64,000 bases of DNA from Heterocephalus glaber (lineage: Eukaryota > Chordata > Mammalia > Rodentia > Bathyergidae), in the NCBI RefSeq assembly GCF_000247695.1, contig NW_004624864.1, positions 5,051,215-5,115,214 of the forward strand, written 5' to 3'. The notes below the pieces were generated by a model. The model made no database searches and was not told where the DNA came from. It saw only the letters and a list, made by a program, of their open reading frames with translations. A program made the position numbers and the translations under genes. Each line of letters begins with the position of its first letter. Position 1 is the stretch's first letter. This document shows positions 38,690 through 51,290 of the stretch, piece by piece.

Positions 38690-39070
38690 CTTCACCAACC
38701 AGTGAAGGATTAATCAAAATGCATTATATTCAAAAATAGGAATATTCCATGAAAGTAAGGGTATCCTGATACACACAACAACATGAGTGAACATTGGAAA
38801 TATTCAGGAAGATGAGAGAAGTCTGTTGCAAATGACTAAGTACTTTATAATTCCATCTGTGTGGGCTGTTCAGAATGAATAAATACAGAGTACTGGAAAG
38901 AAATTAGCAGTTTCCAGGGATTGTAGAGCAAGGGGAAAGGACGGTGACTGCTAGTAGGTCTGGTTTCTTATTGGAGTGATGACAATATTCTGGAATTAGG
39001 TAGTGGAGGTGGCTGCACTGCTTTATGAAAATGCTAATAAGCAAAGAAATGTTTTCTTTAAGAGGTTGCA
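38690..39070 (+). mobile_element. Old L1 3'UTR remnant, copy 2 of the repeated locus
   Basis: Contains 'gatacacacaacaacatgag', 'ttccatctgtgtgggctg' and 'attctggaattaggtagtgg', the old mammalian L1 3'UTR pattern. It has the same place relative to the OR module as 32281-32650. Confidence 0.65.
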
Positions 39071-39359
39071 TGTTTTAATGTATTCATTATACACTTAATT
39101 AAATAAAATAATTATATCAAAAGACAATAATATTTCTGTGATGGTAAAGAGGAGTACTGAAAAATGGGAGAAATGATGGACAAAAGACAGGGAGTGACAG
39201 TGATTAATTAGAAGTTATTTGGAATTCATTAAATTTCTGCTTTGATTGGAGAAGGAAATTTAGTATTACATTTTAGAGTTAAAAAATCATTTGCAGCTTT
39301 CTTCCTAATTTGGTTACAACTATGAATAATTAAAGCTCATTATAACTAATGTCAGTGTA

Positions 39360-40300
39360 TTTGCAGGGCAAAATACAAAACCAGAAGTAAAATTAATCAC
39401 AGCAAAGCCTCAAGGAAATAACTTCAGAGTGCAAAGTTCCCAAAGCTGCCTGGTAAAATAAGCTGCTGTTTGCCTAGGGCTCAGCTACCAATCACCTGTT
39501 TGTCTCAGGTATGTTGGTAAATGGAAACTTAGAAATCTAGGGTAAAAAGGAACTAAGCTAAGCATCATTTTAGAAAAAGAAATAATTTGAGAACTTAAAA
39601 ATGAATAAACATGATTTCTTCCTGTTTTAATATTTTCTCTTATCTAATGTCTGATATAATTATAAATTAAATCGGAATTGGAAGAATCTGACTGAATTTA
39701 ATACTTTCCACAAAATAATATTCCAATTCCTTATTTTACTCTGGTAACATAAGAAAGTATTTTACTGGTGTGCAAGCACATATGTGAATTTCAGATACTT
39801 TCTTGTTTTATTTAAAAATAATTGACGGCACATTAAAAACAGTATACATAAATTCAATTCTATGTGGAACATTCCATATTTTGCTTAGGTTTGTTAAAAA
39901 TGAAAAATATATCTTCCACATTTCAATTCTCATATGTCACTAGGGAAGCATAAAGTTACACTTGTATAAAAGGTAGAGAAACCTAAACATCTCAGATATA
40001 TTGATTTTTCTCTCATTCCATTCCAAATTTTTAATATCCAAGTATTCTCAACTCAGTGAATTGTAAATATATTGTTAACTGTGTTGCTTCTGCTTCTTTT
40101 TATTCCTTTTTTGAGCAAAAGGCTGATTCTTTTGCATCAGAACATTGCTATAAACAGGTAATGAGGATTATGGCAAAATCATAATAGATTCCTAAAGATA
40201 AGGTAAATGAAAATTACTTCTCTCATAAAATAGTAAAGAAAGGACGGACCAATAAAAGTCCCATAGTAATTTAATATTATCTGGTGTCATATTCAGTATT
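39360..40300 (+). other. OR5W-type upstream module, copy 2, with donor-like site
   Basis: Homologous by eye to 32920-33860 and 61540-62100. 'cagggcaaaatacaaaacc' opens it, 'gctcagctaccaatcacctg' follows, and a donor-like 'ctcag|gtatgt' lies at 39504-39514. A non-coding first exon of the OR transcript is inferred to end at 39508. The pseudogene's coding part starts about 1.28 kb downstream. Confidence 0.5.
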
Positions 40301-40660
40301 TCTAGAACAACTTTTCAACAAATCGTGGTATTTGAGAACATTATATAAATTTTAGGTATATGCAGATATAAAAACTAGAAGTTGGTTAATAAGGCACTTT
40401 CAACCTTTGTCTCTGTAATATCTGGTTTATTTGGTATCAATTTAAAGATGTAATATGATTTCAATTCATCCACATGTATTCCATGAAATAAGGAAATAAA
40501 GCCCTTAAAAATCAAGGAATATGTTGAAACACAAATATATCATAAAGATTTAGATCTGGATACTAGATTTTTTTATTTTCTCTTCAAATGGAAGAAAATG
40601 TTTTTTAAAACATAACATGACCAGGATAAATAGGACAATGAAGAAAATATCATATGTCTG

Positions 40661-40662
<2 letters not shown>

Positions 40663-40711
<49 letters not shown>
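40663..40711. repeat. (TA)n microsatellite
   Basis: About 24 perfect TA units, just upstream of the OR pseudogene. Confidence 0.95.
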
Positions 40712-40715
<4 letters not shown>

Positions 40716-40792
40716 CATTGATGTCCAGAATTGTAATAGGTGAATGTACAATTTTTAATTATTTTCTCAAAAGCTTAATAAGATTATGAACA

Positions 40793-41450
40793 ATGGACCA
40801 AGGAAATTGTTCCTCATTGACTGAATTCATTTTAGTGGGAATTACTAATAATCCTAGGATGAAAGTAACAGTATTTATCTTGTTTCTACTTCTTTATCTC
40901 ATTAATCACTGGAATGATCATCTTAATTAGAAGACATTCCCAGTTTCACATACCGATTTACTCTTTCCCCACCTGTCTTTCTGTGACCTCTGCTATTCCA
41001 CAGAAGTTGGACCCAAGATGCTGGTTGACATATTGTAAGAACAAATCAATCCTGTTTTTTGGTTGTGCTCTCCAGTTCTTCATTGCCTGCACCTTTGTAG
41101 ACTCTGAGTGCATATTGCTGGTGGTGATGGCCTTCAATCGCTACAAGGCCATCAGCATCCCCCTGCTGTACACACAGCCCACATATCCAGTAGGCCGTGC
41201 CCACTGCTGGTGGCTGGGGTTTATCTGGTGGGACTGGCAGATGCTCTGATACGCACCACACTGATATTAAGCCTGTGTTTCTGTGGGTCTAATGAGATTG
41301 ATCATTTCTTCTATGATATCCCATCTTACTACTGTCTTGCTGAGAGACAGAGATCATTGAGTTAGACACATTTACCATTTTTTGATTCATTGAACTGAGC
41401 ACCATTTTGGGAGTTCTTATCTCCTATTGCTGTATCATCTTATCTTACTC
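40793..41450 (+). pseudogene. Olfactory receptor pseudogene, OR5W-like, truncated
   Basis: A close paralogue of the receptor at 63141. It begins '[18 protein letters not shown]' and keeps 'CALQFF', 'DSECILLVVMAFNRYKAIS' and '[16 protein letters not shown]'. Breaks: a frameshift near 40900 leads to TAG at 40928-40930; part of TM2 is lost, including PMYFFL; a further shift near 41180 follows; DRY reads NRY; HFFCD reads HFFYD; and a stop follows 'RQRSLS'. Similarity ends near TM5 ('SYCCIILSY', about 41450), so TM6-TM7 are gone. It sits in the same module arrangement as the intact gene. Confidence 0.85.
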
Positions 41451-42361
41451 ATTTGTACTGATACTCATTTGTGCATATGTTGTGTTTCTCTAAGGTGAGG
41501 TGCTCCATTATCTGCAATTCATGTATAGTACTAATTCTTTTTGAAAGACTTTCCTGATACTTCTACTTTTGCCAGCAGTTTTATTCATTTATTCTGTCAT
41601 TCAGGCATTAGTTCGAGTACATTAAATTTTATCAAGTTTTCACTAATGTTTTTGTGCATTTAAGTGTTTCATTTTCATGATAAATGCATTGATTTCAAAA
41701 TTAATGGATTCTATAATCTAGTAAAAGCAAGAGGCATTAATTTACTAAGCAATCAAATAGTTCATAATAAGCTTGAAATCCTTCATCAAATAGAAAGGCT
41801 AAAGGAAATGAATGAAGGGCAAACATTGAATTCCATTGTGCAGAAGAGAGGCATCCTTGGATGTACACATTCAATCTTAGTTATAAAAATGTGCAAACTG
41901 GGGAAAGGAAAGGATTCTAGGCAGAGGTTCCAACAGTTATCAATATCTTTAGGTGAAGAACTCCATAGCTTTGAAGAAGTGGGTGTCTTCAATATGGCTA
42001 AAGAGTGAGAGAAACAGCCTTGATAAATATGTTCATGCAGTGTTATTCTTAATTATAGAATCTTCATAATTGTCTCCAGGAAACACTCCCCTTCTAACCC
42101 AATTCTGTTCCTGTTAAAGGCTCCGGAAGTGTAGTCCATAGACAACTGGCTCCTTAATGTACACGTTAGGAGGTCTGAGATGATGATGTCCAATATGGGA
42201 TTTTTCAAGGACTGAGAGTTCCATCGATGTTATCTAATTCGTACGCATTGTGCTTGTGACTACAAATGCAGAAACAACCCAATAATTTTAAAAGCTACAT
42301 AGTTTTAGTGTTCTGAAATGTTAATAAAAGGAAATCAACTTACAATGATATGTACTTTGAA
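41451..42361. other. No gene recognised; one 114-codon open frame
   Basis: The frame 41664-42008 (+) is open for 114 codons with an ordinary composition, but no known domain, signal or promoter could be recognised. It is probably chance. Confidence 0.35.
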
Positions 42362-42383
42362 TATACATATATATGTGTGTATA

Positions 42384-42418
<35 letters not shown>

Positions 42419-42419
42419 T
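42362..42419. repeat. (TA)n/(TG)n microsatellite
   Basis: Mixed TATA and TGTG tract of about 58 bp. Confidence 0.9.
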
Positions 42420-42439
42420 CATGAATTGCATAAAATCAT

Positions 42440-42800
42440 ATGGAAACTAACGCATGTCTCCCCAAAGCCTGTGGAGGTGGGGCTTCTGTGAGGTGACTGG
42501 GTAATGGAGCAGTACATTCACAGGTGGATTAGTCCACTGGTGAATCTGTAGCTGAATCTGAGGTGAGGAGGTGTCACCTGCCTGCAGAGGTGGGTAAGGA
42601 GGAGTACGGCCTGGAAAGATTTCTCTCCCATCCAGCTTCTGCTCTGGCTGCTGAACGTCATGTCAAGAGCAGCTTTGCTCCTGCCTTCCACCATGCCGCT
42701 CCTACCTGGGCCCAGCAGATGGTGGACAGAGTAAATGTTTTCTCCTCCTAGAGGTTGTGGGTGTTTGACATTGTGTCCCAAAGACAAGAACATGACTAAG
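42440..42800 (+). mobile_element. MaLR-like LTR remnant
   Basis: 'gtgaggtgactgggtaatgg', 'ccttccaccatgccgctcc' and 'gttttctcctcctagagg', then 'tgtgtcccaaagacaagaac', follow the order found in ERVL-MaLR LTRs (U3 to R/U5). Diverged; subfamily not assigned. Confidence 0.45.
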
Positions 42801-44115
42801 CGTGAGCACACACACACAAGCAACAGTTATGTAGCAATTAATCTCCAGGTGAGGTTTCAGAAGAAAGAAATACCTAAATTACTCATTTCACAAAATGGAC
42901 TATGCCAACCCCATCTTCTTTTGTTTTGTCCATGAGTTTTTTGTTGGTTGCCCTACTGACTAATAACTGCATTGTGAATCCAAACATACACCTAATGTGT
43001 ATGATGATTGCAATTATCTGCAGCTCTCATGCAACATTTAGTGAACACATCGTAAGCACATTTATAGGTACAGTGTCACAATTCACATATTATAAACTAT
43101 CACTTCACAGACAGCTGACATGGAAGCTTCTTCAGAGCTCCAGCTCACATGATTTCAGGGTGTATTCATTTTTCTTATTACCTATGTAGTCTTTGAAACT
43201 GTCCAATGCACCAGCATCATAAAGCATTTTCTCTTATTGTCAATGTTAATAATGTTGAATTGTTTGAGTAAATAAGTAAAACTTTTCTTCCATATATGGT
43301 TGTCCTTTGATTCCTTTTATCTTTAATCACCTTGGTTGAAATTATGCCAAGCTTATACATGGGAATTTGACAAATTTTCAGTTGTTTTAGGCTTCTAAAA
43401 TTCAGTAGATAACAGGTTTTATAAAGTATCAAAGTGTGAATCCATCAAAAAATTCTTTAGCATCACATGAGTGTAGCCAAATAAGTGTTTTTTTCATAGT
43501 GATTCACTACATGGTACTCTAAACAGGAATTTGTTGATGACATGGTTTCTTAAATAAAAAAAACCCTATTATCTCTGAGCATCTAGATATCAGTAGCTAC
43601 ATCTATGCAATGTGGTTGTTAAAGATAGTGCAAATTTTATTATACACATAGTATATAAAATACAAGACAATGTGTACTAATAAAATAGATAATAGACCAA
43701 AATATGCAGCATTTAATAAGAACTTCAGAGATCTCAATTTGCCCCTCATATTAATTTCTGAAGATTTTGTAAAAAAAACCATTTGAATCCAATGAAACAT
43801 GCATGAATATATAGTATTACTGATTTTTTAGATATTATGTCATACAGAATTATATATGCATTTTATGTAAAATTTTCACCTTTCCTCTAAAGTTATGTTG
43901 AAAAACTTTGTATGAATAATTGTAAATTACTTAGAAACTGGATGAAATAAAGAGTTTTACATTAGAAGAAGTGCAACCAATAGCTGTGAATTTAATACAC
44001 AAATGGGATCATGATTTTATTTTGGTTCAAAATCAGAGTATGAGGAAAGCATGATTATGTCTAGGAAATATGATTTAAACATGTAAACACAGCAACTGAC
44101 TGGATATATGAACGT
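42801..44115. other. No gene recognised
   Basis: AT-rich spacer; the short frames here show no family signature. Confidence 0.4.
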
Positions 44116-44560
44116 GTTATCATGTCTTGCATGTCGGGTCACTTTATAAGTGGAGAACACACATGAGGTGTGCATTGCACACACGAAGACCAAGGAGATG
44201 TGCCCACCTGTGTCAGGGTGACCCGCGTGCCAGCCTCCACCCTCCACAGATCAGAGAAGGACCAGGAAATGTGACTCTGACTCCTCTCACAGCAACCTCT
44301 GAGAAATCCTTCAGGCCCAGGGTTATGTAGGGCCTGCTTGTCATTTGGCCTTCCTGCCCAAGAGCCACCCCTGGAAAGAACAAGTCTCTCATCAGCCAAG
44401 GTCAGTGCCCAGCTCACTCCTCAGTGCACTAGCTTGTCAAGTCACTCAGCTAAAACACTGGGCTGCATTGCCTCTTGTGGAACCCTGCAGAGCTGGCCTA
44501 GCCTCAGCATCACAGCCTCCCAGAGAGCCGAGGACATCTGTGGGGTTTAAAGCTACTTCT
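44116..44560. other. GC-rich segment of unknown origin
   Basis: A sharp rise in GC and CpG content within AT-rich DNA. Open frames exist on both strands (44127-44330, 44139-44417, 44345-44611) but their translations match nothing recognised. It may be an unrecognised repeat, an old retrocopy piece or an LTR. Confidence 0.35.
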
Positions 44561-47211
44561 TCAGTTTTCCTTTGTCTTAAGGATCCTTATTGTTCAACAG
44601 TACTTAGTTAAGCATAAGTACTGAAGAAGTAAAATTTCCACCCTTTGACATTGGTTTGTGTCCATGATCTAAACCTATTCAATCCTCCTAATGCCCTCTC
44701 TTACTATCCCTGAGTGGGATCAGAAATTTGAACTCTCAGAGTTGACTTTGAATTTAGGGAGGATTTTCTAGCTGTCTTTCTGTTCTTCTGTTAAAGGTAT
44801 AATTCTTACACCATTTTGCATGCTAATGCATTTTCCCTGGAGCCATGCACATATCTTCCCGGAGTTTTTATTGTTAACATCATTGGTCTCCCCCACAAGA
44901 CTGACATTATTTTTTGACAAAAATGTTAGACATAGAGTGTCCCAATTTTTTTTTTCAAACTAGATCAATTTTGTTAGCCAGAGATGCAGAAAGCATTGTG
45001 TCCATGCTTGACTGCCACACCCCCTTACCTCTGTACCCACAAAGAGACTTTTCCATCACTGAACAGGAGCTGCAGATGGGAACCAAGCCCCACTTTTTAA
45101 ATAAACTTTTATTAGTGTATGTTTGTGATATATCATAAACATTTTCAACATGGGGTATTGGTGCACACACATATGGCATCTTGATCCTTTTTACTTTATT
45201 TTCTCCATCTGTCCTTCCTGCCCTCCCCCCGTATCCAGGTCAGATCACTACTTGAAATTTTATATTTTGATTATCAAGGGCTGTTAATGATAGAAATAGA
45301 GTCTCATAGCTAGTCACAGGGCAACTCAGATGGAAATTATATTTTGTAGCCTCTCTTTCAGCTTGGTGGACTCTTTTAAATATATTTTACATGAGGAGTT
45401 GTGTTTAGAAACTCTGCATGCCTTTGCCAGTTTTTACTCCTGAAAAGAAATAGGTAAGAGGTCCTATTTCATTACCCTGTTTCCCATCCAATTTTCAGTG
45501 GAAGGTATGATGATTCCAGTCTAGTAGTGTGTAGCTAGAGAAAGAAGACTTGTAGTGAAGATAACACAGCCATCTGGCAGCCCTAGAACTCTTATATGTC
45601 AATTTTGCATGGTAAAAAAAAACAAACTTTCTAGCTAACACATGCTGTGCATACATCTTTTAAACAATATTTCATATGATAATTATAATGTTCTGATGTT
45701 AGCTACACTCATAGCTTCTAATGCTCACTTAAAAGGATGTGGGTCTGATAATTTATGGATGCAGCAGGGCCACAGAGTTTTGGATGTTGTCCCAAATGCC
45801 TTGCCTGGCAGGCAGAATGGTTTAGTTTAATTAGAAGCTTACTTGAGAAATAAGTTTATCCCCAGGGTGGAAAATATTTAGTACTTAAAGAGCCTTAATA
45901 TCTCTGATGATGGAACATATTTGAGCTGATTGTTTGCCACTGCTGCAAATACATTACTTAGTCTTGAAATAAATCTTTCTTATTCCTCTGTCATCTTTTA
46001 TGCAGCCAATAAAGGTAAATATTATGTTTAACTTTGATCCAAAACAGCTAAGCATGAGCTCATTCCATCTAATGCAAATTTAATTCTATAAGTATCTGTA
46101 TCTTTAGCTCTGGGAAATAACTCATAATTACACAAAAATTTTTAAAAATAATTTTATTATATTAAGTTTCAAATCATTGAACCAGATAGACTTTGAAATT
46201 TCCTAACTTTAATTATGACAAGATCAAATAAGATCACAATGAAAATTGCGTTTTATCTCATGCGCTTATTTAGTAAATATTACCATATTGGCACTAGTAG
46301 CATTTCAATTCTTACTACTTATTAAATGATTACTATGAGTAAGTGAATACTTAAGCATTGTTTATGTAATAAGTTCAGGAGTGTTATCTCCATACAACTT
46401 CATATAATTAATGAACAAAACACTGAATGGACATCATTGAAATGGGCCTCTGATACCAAAGGGGTGCCTTGGTGGTTTTGCTTACTGTTCCCACTTCAGC
46501 GTCCAGTTTCAGTTAACAGGAAATGGATAAAATATTATTATAGTATGAAGAAATATATAGTAAAAAAGAGCCTAGTTTTGTCTTAACTTGAAGTCATTTC
46601 TTAGTAATGTCTTAATTACATACGAATTTCTGATCATCATAGAAACCCAGATACAGAACTTTTTGGCAAGATGTTCCATCACTATTTATCTCTTTCTTTT
46701 GCATATATATATATATATATACCATTATGTATGTTACTGTATTTATATTCTGCTCTGTGATATTTGCATCCATGTATACATTGTGTAATTCTAAATTCAG
46801 AATAAATTTAATTCCTCAAATATTTGTTTTTCTTTATGACAAAAACATTCAAAATTTTTCTTTTACTTTAGATTTTACAAATAATCATATAGTAGCATGT
46901 TCTCTATTTTCATTTCAAGTATCAGCAGAGCACAGCTACTCTAACTGGAGATTTGTATCCATTCATCAACCTCACAGCTTCACCTCCAGTGTTCTTCTCT
47001 CTCTCACGTGATATCAGGTTATGATAGCTTTAGAGTCTCAAGCATTACATTTTTTCAAGGGAAGTACATAATTATAAAAGTTTACTTAAGTATTTTAAGC
47101 ATTCTTTGAGATGTACCTTAATGCTTTGTCTGGAATTTTGTAGATGAAAAAAGGAATTCATGTATAACTCTCCTTTCACTTTTAGAAAATCTTTATGGTG
47201 CCCTGTGGTGC
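44561..47211. other. No gene recognised; AT-rich
   Basis: 45090-45250 resembles a diverged repeat end but could not be named. A short (AT)n run lies near 46701-46720. No coding signature found. Confidence 0.35.
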
Positions 47212-47229
47212 ATGCACTATTATTTCTCC

Positions 47230-47430
47230 ATTTGCAAGTGTGTGTGTGTGTGTGATTTTTGTATAATAGTGGAGACCGAATCCAGGGTTTTTATGTGGCC
47301 CTGTATTTATTACTATTTTTTATTTTCAGATAGGCTCTCCCTGTGTTGCTTGGTTTTACTCGAGACCTTCCTCCTCAGCCTCCCAGAGTTCTGGGTCACA
47401 GATGTGCCCAATGCACCCAGTACCTTCATC
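47230..47430 (-). mobile_element. B1+ID dimeric SINE, old
   Basis: On the minus strand: a B1 half ('ctgggaggctgaggaggaag' ... 'gagagcctatctgaaaa') then an ID-like half ('accctggattcggtctccac'), followed by a (CA)n tail (plus-strand TG run at 47236-47253). Same class as 34010-34192. Confidence 0.6.
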
Positions 47431-48778
47431 TGTGTACTTTCTAAACTTCCATTTTGATCATGGTCCAGACTTAGCACTAGTCTCAGTTTAGGGTTATTGT
47501 GAGTCTCTTCTGCATGGTGATTTAGCCTCCTTTGCTATTCAAATAACACATAACAGGGATGTGATCTAGTACATAAAAGAAACAATGAGATGAACTGCTA
47601 CTGCCACAAGAGTGAATGAAATCACAGTAGTTGGTAAATACCCTGACTCTAACAGCACATCCCTGAGCACACACCAGAGTCACACAGGAAGTTCTACTCA
47701 ATTCTGGTGGTGAGATCTGCAGATTGGTGAGGAACTGTTGTGCACCTTAGGGAGAAGTCTAGTAATGAAACCATTTCTACTCATTCATAATTTATAAGTT
47801 AAGTTAGAGAATTCAATTTTGTGAAATAATGAGTTGCTTATAAAATGAATAGAATACCATCAGAAATGTACAGTATAACTCTGGTGATAAGGAAAGAATG
47901 TATTAAGATAAATAATCACACTCTAATATACTCAAATATGTAAAAACACACATATACACACATTAAGAAAAAGATTGAATGTAACAAATAATGTGAAGAA
48001 AAAACTATCATTAGTGAAGACCTGAGTGATGCATGGCAATCATGGAGATGAATGTTGGTCATTCATTGTTCCTTCCATACCATAAATGCACAATTCAAAT
48101 CTGCATATTCTAATTAGTTACTTCCTTAGTCATAGATGTTAGCTGTACCTTTTATATGCTGAGCTTTACCCAAAAGGAAGAAAGACTTTGAGTTCTTCTC
48201 CATGAAAAATGATGATAAAGCTTACAACTGCTAATTTCATAGATCTTACATTAAAATGCAAATAAAATTATGAAATTCAATAATCCATGTTTTATGGTTA
48301 GAACATTATGATTTCTTAATAATAAAGAAGCATGTCATACAGAAACGAAAAGCTGAATAAAACTATGAAAAGAATACAGGAAGAATGAAAATATAAATTA
48401 ACTGTACTAAGCTCTAAGAAATTTTCAGTATTTCATAAAAATATTTACTTAAAATACAATTAATTTTGAATTGAAAATGGTAAGAAGGGACTTCATTGTT
48501 ACATTTCAGCATTTGCTACAATTCAGAGCTTGAGCTCTGGGGAATTCAAATAGCAGTAACATTTAAAATAATGTACCTTATCAAGAAATATAATTTTTCT
48601 TTGATGGGAAAAAAGAAAGATCTGATGAGCATTTATTAATGAAAAAGAACTACAAATTTAGACTTCCTATATGTATAATATTTGTTCCTATCAGGAATGG
48701 GAAAATAACTTTGTGTGCCATCTTTCAAATAGAAATGATTAAATAAAGTTAAAGTTGATGAATACTTGAGCTTCTGAC
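47431..48778. other. Upstream region of the OR10AG-like gene
   Basis: AT-rich. Any promoter and 5' non-coding exon of the receptor should lie here or further left, but none could be fixed from sequence alone. Confidence 0.4.
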
Positions 48779-48789
48779 TATTTCCACAG
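48775..48789 (+). promoter_or_regulatory. Splice acceptor abutting the OR start codon
   Basis: A pyrimidine-rich 'ctgactatttccacag' ends exactly at the ATG at 48790. OR genes commonly have spliced 5' non-coding exons and one coding exon, so this acceptor both fits the family and supports the chosen start. Confidence 0.6.
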
Positions 48790-49752
48790 ATGACACATGA
48801 AGAAATAAATTCAGGAGAGAATGTTTCCATGGCAAAGCACTTTGTCCTGCTGGGGTTTTCTGACCTTCCAAACCTCCAGGGATTTGTATCTTCAGTGTTC
48901 GCCATCATTTACTTGATTATCTTAATTGGAAATGGCCTCATAATCATAACAACAATCATAGACCCTGCACTACAGAGACCCATGTATTTTTTCCTGGCAA
49001 ATTTTTCTTCTTTGGAAATCTGCTATGTTTCAGTCACTCTTCCTAGGATGCTCTTCAACCTTTGGACACAGAAGAGAAATATTTCTGTGCTGGACTGTGC
49101 CATGCAACTGTGTTTCTTCCTTATGCTGGGAACCACTGAGTGCTTCCTACTGGCCGTGATGTCCTATGACCGCTATGTGGCCATCTGTCACCCTCTGCGC
49201 TATCCTCTGCTCATGAACCCAAAGAAGTGTGCTCAGCTGGCAGCCGGCTCCTGGCTGAGTGGAATCCCAGTCCAGATAGGACAAACGTGCCAGATATTCT
49301 CTCTGCATTTCTGTAAGTCCAACCAAATCCACCACTTCTTCTGTGACATACCCCCCATACTCAAGCTGGCCTGTGGGGACACTTTTGCCCATGAGGTGTC
49401 TGTCTATGTGGTGGTCATGTTGGTTGGTACTGTCCCTTTCATGCTGATCCTTACCTCTTATAGCAAAATCGTTTCCACCATTCTGAGGTTGCCAACAGCC
49501 CAAGGCTGGACCAAGGCCTTCTCCACATGCTCTTCCCACCTGCTGGTCGTGGTGCTATTTTTTGGATCTGCTAGTATTACTTACTTCAGGCCAAAGTCCA
49601 ACCATTCTGCAGGAACTGACAAACTTCTGTCTCTCTTCTACACTATTGTGACCCCCATGTTCAACCCCTTGATATACAGCCTCAGGAATAAGGATTTAAT
49701 TGCTGCCCTGAAAAAATTATTTCTTAAAGCGCAGTGCCATGGTTCTCCTTGA
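48790..49752 (+). CDS. Olfactory receptor, OR10AG-like, intact
   Basis: A class II odorant receptor of the rhodopsin-like GPCR family. It is expected in the plasma membrane of olfactory cilia, signalling through G-olf. The 320-residue single exon has every hallmark: an N-glycosylation site NVS at 11-13, GN in TM1 (47-48), 'PMYFFLANFSSLEICYV' (64-80), Cys103 for the conserved disulfide, 'MSYDRYVAICHP' (124-135), 'HHFFCDIPP' (181-189), 'SYSKI' (223-227), 'KAFSTCSSH' (242-250) and 'PMFNPLIYSLRN' (289-300). Overall similarity is highest to human OR10AG1 as remembered, though the N-terminus is longer. The first ATG is preferred because it directly follows a splice acceptor and includes the glycosylation site. 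No lesion was found. The exact orthologue is not certain, so no symbol is given. Confidence 0.93.
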   Translation: MTHEEINSGENVSMAKHFVLLGFSDLPNLQGFVSSVFAIIYLIILIGNGLIIITTIIDPALQRPMYFFLANFSSLEICYVSVTLPRMLFNLWTQKRNISVLDCAMQLCFFLMLGTTECFLLAVMSYDRYVAICHPLRYPLLMNPKKCAQLAAGSWLSGIPVQIGQTCQIFSLHFCKSNQIHHFFCDIPPILKLACGDTFAHEVSVYVVVMLVGTVPFMLILTSYSKIVSTILRLPTAQGWTKAFSTCSSHLLVVVLFFGSASITYFRPKSNHSAGTDKLLSLFYTIVTPMFNPLIYSLRNKDLIAALKKLFLKAQCHGSP

Positions 49753-51077
49753 CGTTTTGGTCATATACTTGTCAGAGAAACATTTCAACACTCTACAGTC
49801 TGCCTTTGAAAAGTTAATGTGTGTTTATTACATTTATATATTGGCTTGCAATGTACTGCACCTGGATGTAGAGTAGACCCATTCACCTGTCTTTGGTAAG
49901 CCATGCCTAAATATAGTAAATTAAACTTTAATGTGCATCACCTTTACCTGTAAATGTGCAAATTCAAAATGCTTTCTTGTGGGTTAAATTTAATGGGTAT
50001 TATTTTCCCAAATGTCCATACAGTACTTATATTTTGTGACATTTCCTTTTAACCTATACTTCATATAATAGTAGTGACCAACAGTACTTAAATAATTAAT
50101 GATTATTGTATGAGTGATTCAATAAATGGGTAGACATCCAAATAAACCCTAGATAAATCAAATATTTTACCAAATTAAATTAAAATCTATTTATTTAACT
50201 GTGTAGGACTATGTAATTCTTTCATATGGATACCAGTAGAAATGGTCACATCACTTAGCTCTCTGTCTAATAATTTCCTAGGAGGACACATGATATAAGG
50301 CAACACTCCTGTTTCTTAAAGTGGTTTCATTTTGTAAGTGTAATTTTCTTCTCTCTGTTATGGCTCCAGTTAATCTCTTTTTATTCATTTAATCTCTCTT
50401 AACCACAACACAAATACATAGACATTTTAATGCCTATACATAATTGCCAATATGAAATTTTTAGAAAGTATTTCCAGGATTATCTGAAGTTCTCATAGAT
50501 ACATTGCATTAGTTTTTCTAAATTTTTTTTACTGTAAACCCAGCTAATGTATATAAAATTATTTAATATTTAAACTGATAGGACTGAAAAAAATGAGCAT
50601 GACTCAATAGAATCCTAAATGTTTCACCTTCAGACACAAGGGTCTCAAAAACATGAGCCGCTTTAAGACATTTTTGTTGTATTACATAATGGTTATTCCT
50701 ATCTGTGGCTTTAACTCTGACTGTGAACACATATACAAGGCAGGTGATAAGGGCCATCTTGGCTTTTCTTCTGAACATAGTTGTATTTCTCTTTTTACCC
50801 ATTTGCATTTTCTAATATCTAACGTGAAATTACATTTTATTCATGTTTTCCTCATGAAAATCTGTATTTATATATGCCTTCACACAGTGTTTTATGTGCA
50901 TCAAGAATTTGGCACCTGGTAGGTGAGAAAGACCCTGCTAGTGGCCACTGTGATGATAAAGACAGCCATTAGAATGGAAATGCTTACATTCATCGATTCA
51001 TGGTCCATTTTCTGAAATTTATAAAGTAGGATTAACAGTGTTGTGGGTACAGGGCTGTCTAACGAATTCAGATAACT
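49753..51077. other. 3' flank of the OR10AG-like gene; otherwise no gene
   Basis: Contains the candidate polyadenylation signal listed separately. The rest is AT-rich with no identified gene; the frames at 50563-51092 have no domain. Confidence 0.4.
50121..50126 (+). terminator. Candidate polyadenylation signal for the OR10AG-like gene
   Basis: The first AATAAA downstream of the stop codon, giving a 3'UTR of about 370-390 bases; another, in 'ccaaataaaccc', follows at about 50140. Confidence 0.35.
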
Positions 51078-51290
51078 GAATTTTTTTCCCATTAAGTTTA
51101 TTGGAACATTTTAGGTATACATTATCATCACACTGAACATTGGGAATTTGTACCTGTACATGATATATCTTGGTTCTTGTTTTTTCTCCATTCCCCTTCC
51201 CTGCATTCTAGTACTCTATCTCTTCCTATTTATGAAAATTTTGTTTCCCTTTTTTTCCTTCTTTTTTATCTTCTTTTTGAGAATTTTTTT
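51078..51290 (-). mobile_element. L1 3' end, inverted, short
   Basis: 'ccattaagtttattggaaca' and 'cattttaggtat' are the reverse complement of the L1 3' terminus found at 36372-37189, followed by 'tatcttggttcttgttttt' and a pyrimidine tract. Confidence 0.7.

Noticed and set aside
49147..49539. 130-codon minus-strand frame
   Set aside because: It is the antisense of the OR10AG-like receptor.
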